This document shows positions 1-7,680 of a stretch of 17,685 nucleotides of DNA, piece after piece. The notes under the pieces are model-generated. The model did no database searches. It was not told the DNA's origin and saw only the letters and a program-made list of their open reading frames with translations. The stretch comes from a candidate division BRC1 bacterium ADurb.BinA292 (lineage in GTDB: Bacteria > Sumerlaeota > Sumerlaeia > MVZB01), in contig MVZB01000043.1 in assembly GCA_002068205.1 (NCBI GenBank), forward strand, positions 1 through 17,685, in the 5' to 3' direction. A program made the translations under genes and the position numbers. Position 1 is the first letter of the stretch. Each line of letters starts with the position of its first letter.

Positions 1-463
1 GACCGGTGTGACCGAAACCGCCGGGGCCGCGCGTCGTGTCAGGGAGTGTTTCGACTTCCTTCCATTCGCAGCGTTCGACGCGCTGGATCACAAGCTGCGC
101 GATGCGGTCGCCGCGCCGGATCAGGAAGTCGCGGTCCGAAAAATTGAACAGGATGATGCCGATCTCGCCGCGGTAATCCGAATCAATCGTGCCCGGTCCG
201 TTGAGGATGCCGATGCCGTCGCGCAGGGCCAGGCCCGAGCGGGGGCGAACCTGCCCTTCGTATCCGGGAGGAATCGCCACGCGCAGGCCGGTGGGGACGA
301 TGCCCCAGGCGCCGGCGGCGAGCGCAAACGGCTGGTCGGCGGGGACGGCGGCGCGCAGGTCGAGCCCCGCCGCGCCCTCGGTTGCGTATTGCGGCAGCGG
401 CAGATCGGCCGCCGCGGGCGAACGCGCGATCTGGATCTGGACGGTCGACATGGTGGCGGGCAT
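1..463 (-). CDS. dut: dUTP diphosphatase (dUTPase), 3' end beyond window
   Basis: Hydrolyses dUTP to dUMP and pyrophosphate, keeping uracil out of DNA and supplying dUMP for thymidylate synthesis; cytoplasmic homotrimer in this family. Reading the minus strand from the ATG at 463 gives 154 residues with all five trimeric dUTPase motifs in order: GAAGLDLRA (30-38), RSGLAL (75-80), GTIDSDYRGEI (91-101, D94 the expected catalytic Asp), RRGDRIAQLV (116-125) and RGPGGFGHTG (145-154). Motif 5 has His where most members have Ser (GFGSTG). Family length is about 145-155 residues, so only the last few codons and the stop lie outside. The start at 463 is preceded by AAAGAGAG at a good distance; an in-frame ATG at 451 is a weaker alternative. 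Divergent from ligA. Other long frames here are shadows. Confidence 0.95.
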   Translation of the reverse strand, partial: MPATMSTVQIQIARSPAAADLPLPQYATEGAAGLDLRAAVPADQPFALAAGAWGIVPTGLRVAIPPGYEGQVRPRSGLALRDGIGILNGPGTIDSDYRGEIGIILFNFSDRDFLIRRGDRIAQLVIQRVERCEWKEVETLPDTTRGPGGFGHTG

Positions 464-632
464 CGGTTCTCTCTTTCATTTCCGGTCCGGAACGGGTCCC
501 GCTATACTCTAGCCGCGCGGAAGCGTGGTTGAAACCGTCAATTTTCAGGAGAGACAACTGGGGGGCTGATCGCGAGTTAGTCATGAATCGGCGGATTTCA
601 GAGAGGGGAGAAACAGCAAGATTTCTAGGGCC

Positions 633-670
633 GAGGACGAGAGACGAGGGACGGATTATGAGCGAGGGAC
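633..670 (+). repeat. Purine-rich GAG(R)GAC heptamer repeats before ligA
   Basis: Four near-identical short units occur just upstream of ligA: GAGGAC at 633-638, GAGAGAC at 639-645, GAGGGAC at 646-652 and GAGGGAC at 664-670. The first three are directly adjacent. The last unit contains the probable ribosome-binding sequence of ligA (GAGGG, 9 bases before the ATG at 678). The repetition is seen directly; any function, such as alternative ribosome docking or slippage, is inference. The rest of the 464-677 intergenic stretch has no convincing promoter pair that I could find. Confidence 0.45.
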
Positions 671-677
671 AGTGCGT

Positions 678-2747
678 ATGAGCAACTCCCGATTATCCGT
701 GGAAGAGGCCGCCATCCGGATCGAATCGTTGCGCGAGCAGATCCGGCATCACGATGAGCTGTATTACCGGCACGCCGCGCCGGAGATCACCGACCGCGAA
801 TACGACGCGCTGGTGGACGAGCTGCGCGAGCTGGAGAAACGCTTCCCGCAGTTCAGCAGCGAGGCATCACCGACGGAGACGGTCGGCAGCGACCGCGCCG
901 AGGGGTTCGAGACGGTCGTCCATCCGGTGCCGATGCTCTCGATCAGCAACACCTACACGCCGGGCGAGGTGCGCGAGTTCGATGAGCGGATCCGGCGGCT
1001 GCTGGGCCGCGGCGAGAAGGAGGCGATCCCCTACGTCGTGGAGCTGAAGATCGACGGCGTCGCCGTGACGATCATGTACCAGGACGGGCGGCTGGAATAT
1101 GCGGCGACGCGCGGCGACGGCGTGCGCGGCGACCTGATTACGGCCAATATCCGGACGATTCACAAGATCCCGGCGCGACTTCCGGAAGGGGCCGGGCTGG
1201 CGCCGCGGGGGCGATTCGAGGTGCGCGGGGAAGTCTTCATGCGCCACGGCGAATTCCAGAAACTGAATCAGCAGCGGATCGAACTGGGCCTGGAGCCGTT
1301 CGCCAACCCGCGCAACACGACGGCCGGGACGCTCAAGCTGCTCGATGCGCGGCTGGTGGCCGAGCGGCCGCTGGACATCTTTCTGTATGCGGTGGGGGCG
1401 CACGACGCGCCGCTGCCCGCGCGGCACTGGGAAGTGCTCGAGTTGCTGGACCGGCTGGGGCTGCCGACCAACCCCGAACGGCGGCGCTGCGAGAACCTGG
1501 ACGAGGTGTTGGCCGCGATCGAAAGCTGGGAGACGGCGCGCAAGGAGCTCGATTACGATACGGACGGGCTGGTGATCAAGGTGGACGAGCTGGCCTTGCG
1601 CGAGGAGTTGGGGGCGCGGTCCAAAAGCCCGCGCTGGATGATCGCCTACAAGTTTTCCGCCGAGCAGGCTCAGACGCGGCTCCATGGGATCGAGCTGCAG
1701 GTGGGCCGGACGGGGGCGGTCACGCCGGTGGCGCACCTGGAGCCGGTGTTTGTCGCCGGTTCGACGATCAGCCGGGCGACGCTGCACAATGCCGACGAGA
1801 TCGAGCGCAAGGACATCCGCGTCGGCGATACGGTGATCATCGAGAAGGGGGGCGACGTCATTCCGAAGGTCGTGCGCGTGATCGAATCGCTGCGCACCGG
1901 CCAGGAGGCGCCCTTCGTCTACCCGACGGAGTGCCCGGTGTGCGGCGGCGGCCTGCATCGTCCGGAGGGTGAGGCGGTGCATCGCTGCATCAACGCCTCC
2001 TGTCCGGCGCAGGTCAAGGGGCGCATCCTGCACTACGCCTCGCGCAACGCGATGGATATCGACGGACTGGGCGACAAAATCGTCGACCAGCTCGTGGACG
2101 GCGGCCATGTCGAGGATATCGCGGGGTTGTACGAACTGACGCGGGAGCAGCTCGCGGGGCTGGAGCGGATGGCGGAGAAATCGGCCGACAACCTGCTGCG
2201 CGGCATCGATGAAAGCCGGCGCCGGCCGCTGGCGAACCTGATTTATGCGCTCGGCATCCGGTTTGTCGGTTCGGCGGGGGCGCGGCTGCTGGTCCGCCGC
2301 TATGCGTCGATCGACGCGCTGATCGCCGCCGGCGAGGAGGAACTGACGGCGATTGACGGGGTGGGGGAAGTGGTGGCGCGGAGCGTGCGGGAGTTCTTCG
2401 CCGAGGAGAAGAATCGGCGGCTGATCGAGCGGCTTCGCATGCACGGCGTCAATCTGGAGCGTCTGCCCGAGGAGGCGCCCCCCTCGGCCGAGGCGCTCGC
2501 CGGATCGCCGTTCGCGGGCAAGACCTGCGTGCTGACGGGCAAGCTGGAGACGATGAGCCGCGAGGAAGGGGAGGAGCGGATCGCGGCGCTGGGCGGCAAG
2601 GCGGCGGGGAGCGTCAGCAAAAAGACCGATCTGGTGATCGCGGGGCCCGGCGCGGGTTCCAAGCTGGAAAAAGCACGCCAGTTGGGGATTGAGATCATCG
2701 ACGAGGCGGAGTTCATCCGTCGGTTGGAAGCCGCCGCGGGCGGCTGA
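678..2747 (+). CDS. ligA: NAD-dependent DNA ligase LigA
   Basis: Seals nicks in double-stranded DNA using NAD+ during replication and repair. The 689-residue product is the usual family length and has the full domain order: an Ia domain with the HHDELYY stretch (about 24-30) and DREYDAL, the adenylation motif VELKIDG with the nucleotide-accepting Lys at 124, an OB fold (GRTGAVTPVAHLEPV, about 343-357), a four-Cys zinc finger (C419, C422, C437, C442), helix-hairpin-helix repeats (MDIDGLG, about 459; LTAIDGVGEVVA, about 556), and a C-terminal BRCT domain (about 611-686, GKTCVLTG). The ATG at 678 is chosen because GAGGG lies 9 bases upstream. An in-frame GTG at 672 is possible but leaves only 3 bases to that site. 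No sign of damage. Converges on the giant repeat gene with a 24-bp gap and no visible hairpin terminator. Confidence 0.97.
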   Translation: MSNSRLSVEEAAIRIESLREQIRHHDELYYRHAAPEITDREYDALVDELRELEKRFPQFSSEASPTETVGSDRAEGFETVVHPVPMLSISNTYTPGEVREFDERIRRLLGRGEKEAIPYVVELKIDGVAVTIMYQDGRLEYAATRGDGVRGDLITANIRTIHKIPARLPEGAGLAPRGRFEVRGEVFMRHGEFQKLNQQRIELGLEPFANPRNTTAGTLKLLDARLVAERPLDIFLYAVGAHDAPLPARHWEVLELLDRLGLPTNPERRRCENLDEVLAAIESWETARKELDYDTDGLVIKVDELALREELGARSKSPRWMIAYKFSAEQAQTRLHGIELQVGRTGAVTPVAHLEPVFVAGSTISRATLHNADEIERKDIRVGDTVIIEKGGDVIPKVVRVIESLRTGQEAPFVYPTECPVCGGGLHRPEGEAVHRCINASCPAQVKGRILHYASRNAMDIDGLGDKIVDQLVDGGHVEDIAGLYELTREQLAGLERMAEKSADNLLRGIDESRRRPLANLIYALGIRFVGSAGARLLVRRYASIDALIAAGEEELTAIDGVGEVVARSVREFFAEEKNRRLIERLRMHGVNLERLPEEAPPSAEALAGSPFAGKTCVLTGKLETMSREEGEERIAALGGKAAGSVSKKTDLVIAGPGAGSKLEKARQLGIEIIDEAEFIRRLEAAAGG

Positions 2748-2771
2748 GGCGCTACGGGAACTTGCGAAGGC

Positions 2772-5700
2772 TCAATCGGCGGCGGAGAGGCCGGCGACGG
2801 GACGCCGATTGCGCGCGTAAACTCGCGTGACGTCGCCGCCGGCGACATGGAGCGCGGCGGCGGGGTCAAGCCGTTGAGCCGCAACAGGCTGACCGACGCG
2901 CACCTCAAACCCGGCCTTGGAGAGCACGTTGAGGACTTTGCGCAGGCGGTTGCCCGACTCGCCCGGCGCCAGGCGCAATTCCACGATCACCGCCCGCACC
3001 AGGCCCAGCCGGCGGCGGGCGTCGCGCAGCAGATCGGCCTCGCCCGCCGGAACACGCAGCCGGAGCAGGTGGACCGGTCCGCGCAAGTAATGCGAGAGCC
3101 GGCGATGATCGGGCGCTCGGTCGCGCTTGCGGGCGCCGGTCCGGCCGCCGGTCGGCAGAAACGGATGAATCTCGACGTCGCGCCACTGCAGGCGGCGGGC
3201 GTTCTCAACCGCGAGGGCGTGGCGCCGGGGGTCCGGTTCGAACGCGATGATGCGCGCGTTGGGGAACCGCGATTTGTCATGATAGATTGCCAGGCCATGG
3301 CCCGCCCCCACGTCGAGCACCACGGGGGCGTCGGTGTCGGCGTCGAAATCCCAGGCGCGGGCGATCAGCGTGGCGACCAGCGGCGGCCATGGATCCTCGT
3401 CATCGGGAATGGCCAGGTCGCCCTGGCGAAGCCGCAATACGCCGTCGGCGCGGATGACCTCCAGGAGGGCGCGGGCGGGGTCGTCGCCCGGGCGCAGACG
3501 GGAACGCGCCTCGGCCAGGCGCTCGTCGGTGACGCGGTCGGCGCGGGCATGGGGCCGGAGCAATTCCGAGAGGCGATCAAACTCAAGCTGGACGGCGATC
3601 GGGCTGGAAGGATCGGCGAGGAGGCGGAGTTGGTCCGCGCGCGGCTGCGGCGCGTCGGCGCCGGGCCGGTGCGACAGCAGGCGTGGATCGTCGGCCATGC
3701 GTTCCTGAACGCGGCGGTCGGCCAGGATGCGCTCGACGACCGAATCGCGAGCGAGGAGCTTCTGAAGCAGCCGTTCATCGATCGGCAGGCGGTCGAGCAG
3801 CCGGTCGTCGAGCACGAGGCGTTCCATGATGATCAGCGTGCAGAGCCGGTCGTCGCGCAGGATGCGCTCGAGGAAGCGCGGGTCGCCGAGCAGGCGGCGG
3901 GCCAGGATTTCGTCGTCGGCCGCCAGATCCGCCAGCAGGGGGCTGCCGCCGTGGGCTTGCAGGGCGCTGGCCAGCACGGGCAGCGTGTCGCGCGCGGAAA
4001 GCAGACGCGCGACGACGAACTCGCTTTGAAGCAGCCGGCCCACGAGGCGCGGGTCGCCGGTGATGAATTGCAGGACATCGTCATGGCGCAGCAGGCGACC
4101 GAGCAGGATCGGGTTTTCGCGGATGCTCTCGAGCGTGGCGGGGTGGGCGAGGATGGCGCCGAGCGCGACGGGATGGGCGAGGAGGCGGGCGATCAGCCGC
4201 TCCTCGCCGAGCAGCCGGTCGAGGGCGGCGTCGCGCTGGAGGACGCGCTGCAGCAGACCGTCGTCGCCGGCGAGCCGGTCCAGCAGCTCGCCGTGGGCGA
4301 GCAGACGTGAAACGGTACGTTCATGCGCGAGCAAGGCTTCGAGCACGTCGGGCAGGTGAACGATTCGCTCCTGGGTCCGGGGGTCGCGCAATAGGCGCTC
4401 GAGGCGCGCGGGATGCGAGAGCAGGAACTCGTGAACGCGCGGATCATCGAGGAGGTTGTCCAGCGCGGCGGGCAGGTCGGCGATGGCGTCGACCGTTTCG
4501 GCCGATGCGATGACGCTGTGAAGGAACGGCTTGAGCTCCAGAGCGCGGCGCAGGACAGCGGGCCGCGCCAACAGCCGATCGAGCATGAACGAATGCTTGA
4601 CGAGGCGGTCGAGCGCGAGGTCCTCGGCGAGCAACCGGTCCAGAATCTCGAAATTGGCGAGGACCCGCTCGTGGGCACGCGGCGCGGCGACGATCCGGTC
4701 GAGCAGCGCGCCATCGGCGAGGATGAGCGGGAGCATGCGGGGATCGCGCAGCAGGCCGCGCAGCCACTCGTGGCGCTGGAAGATCCGGTCGCGGGCGGTG
4801 GGATCGTCCAGCATGGCCTGAAGCAGGTCGTCGCGTGCGGCGAGCCGCCGGAGGAGGGCGGGTTCGCTCAGCGCGATGTCCAGCCATTGAGGATCCGAGC
4901 GAAGGTGCGCGAGCGCCTCGGACCGGCGCAGCAGCGCGCCGAGGAACGGCCGTTCAGGGCGGAGGAGCGATTGAAGGAACGTTTCGTCTCCGGCCAGCCG
5001 CTCGACGACCGGCGGGTGAAGCAGCAGTTCGGCCACGAGGGCGTCGTCATCCAGGATCAGCCGGCGGGCGGCGGGATGCGCGAGCAGTCGCCGGAGGAGG
5101 CCCGTTTTGCCGGCGAGCGCCTGGAAGGCGGTCTCGGTGGCAAGCAGCCGGTCGATCAGTTCGGGCCGGCGCAGCAGGGCCGACCAGCCCGCCTCGTGCC
5201 CGAACAACCGGTCGAGCAGCGCGGGTTTCACGGCGAGGCGCGGGAACGCCGCCGGCGAATCCAGAACAGCCTCGAGCAGCGCGGGTGACGCGAGCACCCG
5301 CGCGAGCGCATCCTCGTCGCGCAGCAGCCGGCGCCGCAGTTCCGCATCGGCCTGGAGCAGGGCGAACGCCGGCTCCGATTCGAGCAGCAGCGGGAAGAGA
5401 TCGCGCGAGGCGCGCGACAATGGCTCGCGGGCGGCGGGGCGCCGCAGCAACGTGACGAACGCCTGTTCATCGCGCAGGATGGCCCGCTGCAGGCGCTCGT
5501 CGCGCGAGAGACGGCTGAGAAGGTCGTCGCGCGCGTGCAAACGCGCCAGCAGGGGAGGGGAGTCGAGCAGGGCATCGAGCAGCTCAGCCCGATCGCCGAG
5601 GCGATTCACGCCCTGCCCGCGCTGAAGCATCAATTCGAACAGGCCGCCCGGACGGAAAATGAAATCAAGCGCCGGATCGGAGGAGACCAGCCGCTCGACG

Positions 5701-6680
5701 AACGCGGGCGTGGCCAGCGCGCGGGCCAGCAGCCGCGGGTCGGAGAGGAGCCGGTCGAGGATCGCGTCATGGGCAAGGATGACGTTCAGGAGCGGGCCGT
5801 GCCGGAGGAGACGTTCGAGGCGGCCGGGCTGCTCGGCCAGGCAGGCAATGAAGTCGTCGTGCGCGATGAGGCGATCGAGCAGGTCGGGATGCTGGGCAAA
5901 GCGGGATAGAACGGCGTCGTGCGTCAGCAGGCGGTCCAGTGCGCCGGGCAATTGAAGCAGGCGATCCAGAACGGCGGGGTGCTCGAGGAACCGGTCGATC
6001 CAATCGGACTGGCCGAGCAGGCGGTCGAACGTCTCTTCCCGCGCGAGCAGGCGGTCGAGCAATTCCGGTTGGCCGACGAGCGCGCGCAGCGATTTCTCAT
6101 CGGTGAGGATGAGGTGCAGGAGCGCCTCGTGGGCGAAGATCCGCGCCTGGCCCTGGGGCGAAGTGATGATGCGGCTGAGGAGTTCCTCGTTTTCGAGCAG
6201 CAGCGGGAGCGCGCGGCGGTCGCGGAGGAGCAGGTGAAGCAGCCGGGTATCGTCGGCGATGAGCGCGGCGAGGCGGTCATCGGCGAGCAGCCGGCGCAGC
6301 AGGTCCTCGTGTTCGAGGAGGGCGGCCAGCGTGCGGTCGTCGCCGAGCAGGCGGTGCAGCAGCAGGGGGTCGGCGAGCAGCTTTTCGGCGCTGCGCGGGT
6401 GGTGCAGGATCAGGCTGAGTTGGGCGTCGTTCTCGATCAGCCGGTGGAACGCCTCCTCGGTGGGGAGGATGCGGTCGAGCAGGACCCGGTCGCGAAGGAT
6501 TTGATCGATGGCCGGTTCTGAGTGCAGAATGTCGCGCAGCAGGTCGGGGTCGGCGAGGCACAGGTCGATGACCTGTTCGCGGATGGTCGGGTCGCGCAGC
6601 GCGCCCGCCAGCAGGCCCTGCTCGTCGCGGAGCCGCTCGCGCAGGCGCTTGTCGCGCCGGTCCTTGATGCCGCGGATCAC
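2772..6680 (-). CDS. Giant decapeptide-repeat protein with C-terminal FkbM-like methyltransferase domain
   Basis: A 1302-residue protein of a kind I do not recognise. After a basic N-terminus (1-18), residues 19-1005 consist of about 97 degenerate 10-residue units with consensus A/R-H/D-P/D-x-L-L-D-R-L-L; examples are EHPAVLDRLL (233-242) and SHPARLERLL (755-764). A linker follows (1006-1118), then a Rossmann-type methyltransferase domain (about 1119-1290) with the SAM motif LDVGAGHG (1122-1129) and FEPDP (1147-1151). The end of the domain aligns with the FkbM gene at the right window edge, but that gene's FLKLDIEG reads LLRLRVPA here, so activity is doubtful. No signal peptide or membrane segment is seen; probably cytoplasmic. 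The start is a GTG at 6680, the first possible start after an in-frame stop about 60 bases upstream; no clear ribosome-binding site, so the N-terminus is uncertain. Role unknown; a scaffold or recognition solenoid is inference. Confidence 0.88.
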   Translation of the reverse strand: MIRGIKDRRDKRLRERLRDEQGLLAGALRDPTIREQVIDLCLADPDLLRDILHSEPAIDQILRDRVLLDRILPTEEAFHRLIENDAQLSLILHHPRSAEKLLADPLLLHRLLGDDRTLAALLEHEDLLRRLLADDRLAALIADDTRLLHLLLRDRRALPLLLENEELLSRIITSPQGQARIFAHEALLHLILTDEKSLRALVGQPELLDRLLAREETFDRLLGQSDWIDRFLEHPAVLDRLLQLPGALDRLLTHDAVLSRFAQHPDLLDRLIAHDDFIACLAEQPGRLERLLRHGPLLNVILAHDAILDRLLSDPRLLARALATPAFVERLVSSDPALDFIFRPGGLFELMLQRGQGVNRLGDRAELLDALLDSPPLLARLHARDDLLSRLSRDERLQRAILRDEQAFVTLLRRPAAREPLSRASRDLFPLLLESEPAFALLQADAELRRRLLRDEDALARVLASPALLEAVLDSPAAFPRLAVKPALLDRLFGHEAGWSALLRRPELIDRLLATETAFQALAGKTGLLRRLLAHPAARRLILDDDALVAELLLHPPVVERLAGDETFLQSLLRPERPFLGALLRRSEALAHLRSDPQWLDIALSEPALLRRLAARDDLLQAMLDDPTARDRIFQRHEWLRGLLRDPRMLPLILADGALLDRIVAAPRAHERVLANFEILDRLLAEDLALDRLVKHSFMLDRLLARPAVLRRALELKPFLHSVIASAETVDAIADLPAALDNLLDDPRVHEFLLSHPARLERLLRDPRTQERIVHLPDVLEALLAHERTVSRLLAHGELLDRLAGDDGLLQRVLQRDAALDRLLGEERLIARLLAHPVALGAILAHPATLESIRENPILLGRLLRHDDVLQFITGDPRLVGRLLQSEFVVARLLSARDTLPVLASALQAHGGSPLLADLAADDEILARRLLGDPRFLERILRDDRLCTLIIMERLVLDDRLLDRLPIDERLLQKLLARDSVVERILADRRVQERMADDPRLLSHRPGADAPQPRADQLRLLADPSSPIAVQLEFDRLSELLRPHARADRVTDERLAEARSRLRPGDDPARALLEVIRADGVLRLRQGDLAIPDDEDPWPPLVATLIARAWDFDADTDAPVVLDVGAGHGLAIYHDKSRFPNARIIAFEPDPRRHALAVENARRLQWRDVEIHPFLPTGGRTGARKRDRAPDHRRLSHYLRGPVHLLRLRVPAGEADLLRDARRRLGLVRAVIVELRLAPGESGNRLRKVLNVLSKAGFEVRVGQPVAAQRLDPAAALHVAGGDVTRVYARNRRPVAGLSAAD
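3666..6626 (-). repeat. About 97 tandem 30-bp coding repeats (decapeptide units)
   Basis: This part of the giant gene encodes units of 10 residues, aligned by hand from residue 19 to 1005. Register is almost unbroken; exceptions are units of 9 or 11 residues near 133-152, 443-453, 574-584 and 921-931, and longer irregular stretches at 39-42, 905-920 and 963-976. Hydrophobic residues sit at positions 5, 6, 9 and 10, Arg is common at 8, Asp/Glu at 7, and His/Asp followed by Pro/Asp/Glu at 2-3, a typical helix N-cap. LDRLL occurs exactly in at least seven units. No two units I compared are identical in DNA, so the array is old and kept by selection on the protein rather than recently duplicated. 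Confidence 0.92.
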
Positions 6681-6770
6681 CAGGTTGCCTGCTGCGTATT
6701 GCGCGGAATCGTCGGGCCGGGCCTGAAAGGCCGCCGTCGGCCACAGAATACGACCCTTGTCCGGCTAACG

Positions 6771-6797
6771 CCACCCTCGTCTTCCAAGGCGAGGTGG
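6771..6797. repeat. Imperfect inverted repeat in the divergent intergenic region
   Basis: CCACCCTCG (6771-6779) can pair with CGAGGTGG (6790-6797) with one bulged C, leaving a 10-base loop. It lies in the 234-bp space between the giant repeat gene (minus) and the lipoprotein gene (plus). It is not followed by a T-run on either strand, so an intrinsic terminator is unlikely. It could be a regulatory structure or part of a dispersed intergenic repeat; neither can be decided from one copy. Confidence 0.3.
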
Positions 6798-6839
6798 GGG
6801 TGGCAGTGCCGTACCGCGAACGGGGCGCGTGCCAAGAGA

Positions 6840-6868
6840 TTGATGTTTTGGATTTGAAGGGGCAGAAT
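6840..6868 (+). promoter_or_regulatory. Possible sigma70-type promoter for the lipoprotein gene
   Basis: TTGATG (6840-6845) and CAGAAT (6863-6868) are separated by 17 bases and each matches 4 of 6 consensus positions. The local sequence is AT-richer than its surroundings. Transcription would begin near 6875, giving a leader of about 40 bases before the ATG at 6915. Pattern only; organism-specific promoter rules are unknown. Confidence 0.3.
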
Positions 6869-6914
6869 AGGTGCCGTCGCATCTGACAGATTCATCCGGT
6901 GGAGAAGACACCTC

Positions 6915-7640
6915 ATGAACCCTGGTTTGTTTTTCATTCCGATTCAGCCACACCGCCGCTCCGTGAATAGCTTGGCGCTGGCGGTGCTGTTGACCTTATG
7001 TGCATGCAAATCCGAAGAGAGGAAAAAGGAAGAGCCGTCCGCGCGGGAAGATATCCTGATCATGTCCAGCCCGGTCCTTCCTGAGATCGAACCACCGGCC
7101 ATTGAGAGCGAACCGCCGGAGGGCGAGTCCGTTTCCGAGGACGGCACCCCCGATGCGGACGATCGCGATTACGGGGGGGGGACGCTCGCGCCGCTGCCGG
7201 TGGATCCCTTGGACGATCCCTCGTTCGAAATCTGGGATACGACGCTGGTCGAGTGGCAAGTGCTCGCGGGCGAATTGTCGCTGACGACCGATACCACGCA
7301 CGGGGCTTCGGCGGTGGAACTGCGCGCTCCGCTGGACGCGGCGGGGAGTCTGCGGCAGAAACTCGATGCGGACGTGGAACTGGCGGGAAGGCAGGTGACG
7401 GCCTCCGTGGATGCGAAATGCACGACGCCGGATGCGGTGTTTCTCGTGCTGGAGTATCGCGACGCCAATCGCTGGGTTCCGGTCAACAGCCTGATGCATC
7501 CGGGCGACGGCAACTGGTCGCGCCTGGAGGTCAGCCAGCAGATCCCGGAGGATGTTCCCGGCGGCGGCGTTGCCTTCAAGCTGATTGTCCGCCCCGGCGC
7601 CCGCGCCATATTTGACAATGCCGTCCTGGCCGTCCGGTAG
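6915..7640 (+). CDS. Predicted lipoprotein with C-terminal beta-sandwich-like domain
   Basis: A 241-residue protein of unknown function. The N-terminus has a basic stretch (HRRS, 13-16), a hydrophobic core (about 19-29) and a lipobox-like LCAC ending in Cys31, so export and lipidation are predicted. An acidic, Pro/Glu-rich linker follows (about 32-100). Residues 100-241 form a domain starting DPSFEIW, with HGASAVEL (129-136), a GDGNWSRLEV stretch (197-206) and a closing FKLIVRPGARAIFDNAVL segment. This domain matches the C-terminal domains of the GT4 and DUF115 proteins of the neighbouring operon; its layout resembles carbohydrate-binding jelly-roll modules, though binding is inferred. GGAG lies 10 bases before the ATG. 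It is the only plus-strand gene between the giant gene and the operon, and ends 40 bases from the convergent operon end, with no clear terminator. Confidence 0.85.
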   Translation: MNPGLFFIPIQPHRRSVNSLALAVLLTLCACKSEERKKEEPSAREDILIMSSPVLPEIEPPAIESEPPEGESVSEDGTPDADDRDYGGGTLAPLPVDPLDDPSFEIWDTTLVEWQVLAGELSLTTDTTHGASAVELRAPLDAAGSLRQKLDADVELAGRQVTASVDAKCTTPDAVFLVLEYRDANRWVPVNSLMHPGDGNWSRLEVSQQIPEDVPGGGVAFKLIVRPGARAIFDNAVLAVR

Positions 7641-7680
7641 CCGGGCACAGTTCTCGCGCTCAACCGATGTCGGGAGTCGT

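Noticed and set aside
503..508. TATACT as a -10 box for ligA, or its reverse TATAGC for dut
   Set aside because: No acceptable -35 hexamer lies at 16-18 bases on either strand, so it was not listed as a promoter.
867..2444. 525-codon minus-strand open frame
   Set aside because: Antisense to ligA, rich in His/Arg/Pro as expected of a high-GC shadow frame; ligA itself is unmistakable.
2847..4310. Long plus-strand open frame (487 codons), with others at 4413-5288, 5535-5909 and 5919-6521
   Set aside because: They lie antisense to the repeat gene. Its 30-bp period is a multiple of three, so antisense frames also stay open and look repetitive; they have no family motifs.
3666..6626. 30-bp periodicity suggesting a CRISPR array
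   Set aside because: Units are adjacent with no spacers, are degenerate, and keep one reading frame for 1302 codons; they are protein repeats.
7641..7680. Possible bidirectional terminator between the lipoprotein gene and the operon end
   Set aside because: No GC stem followed by a T-run was found in these 40 bases on either strand.
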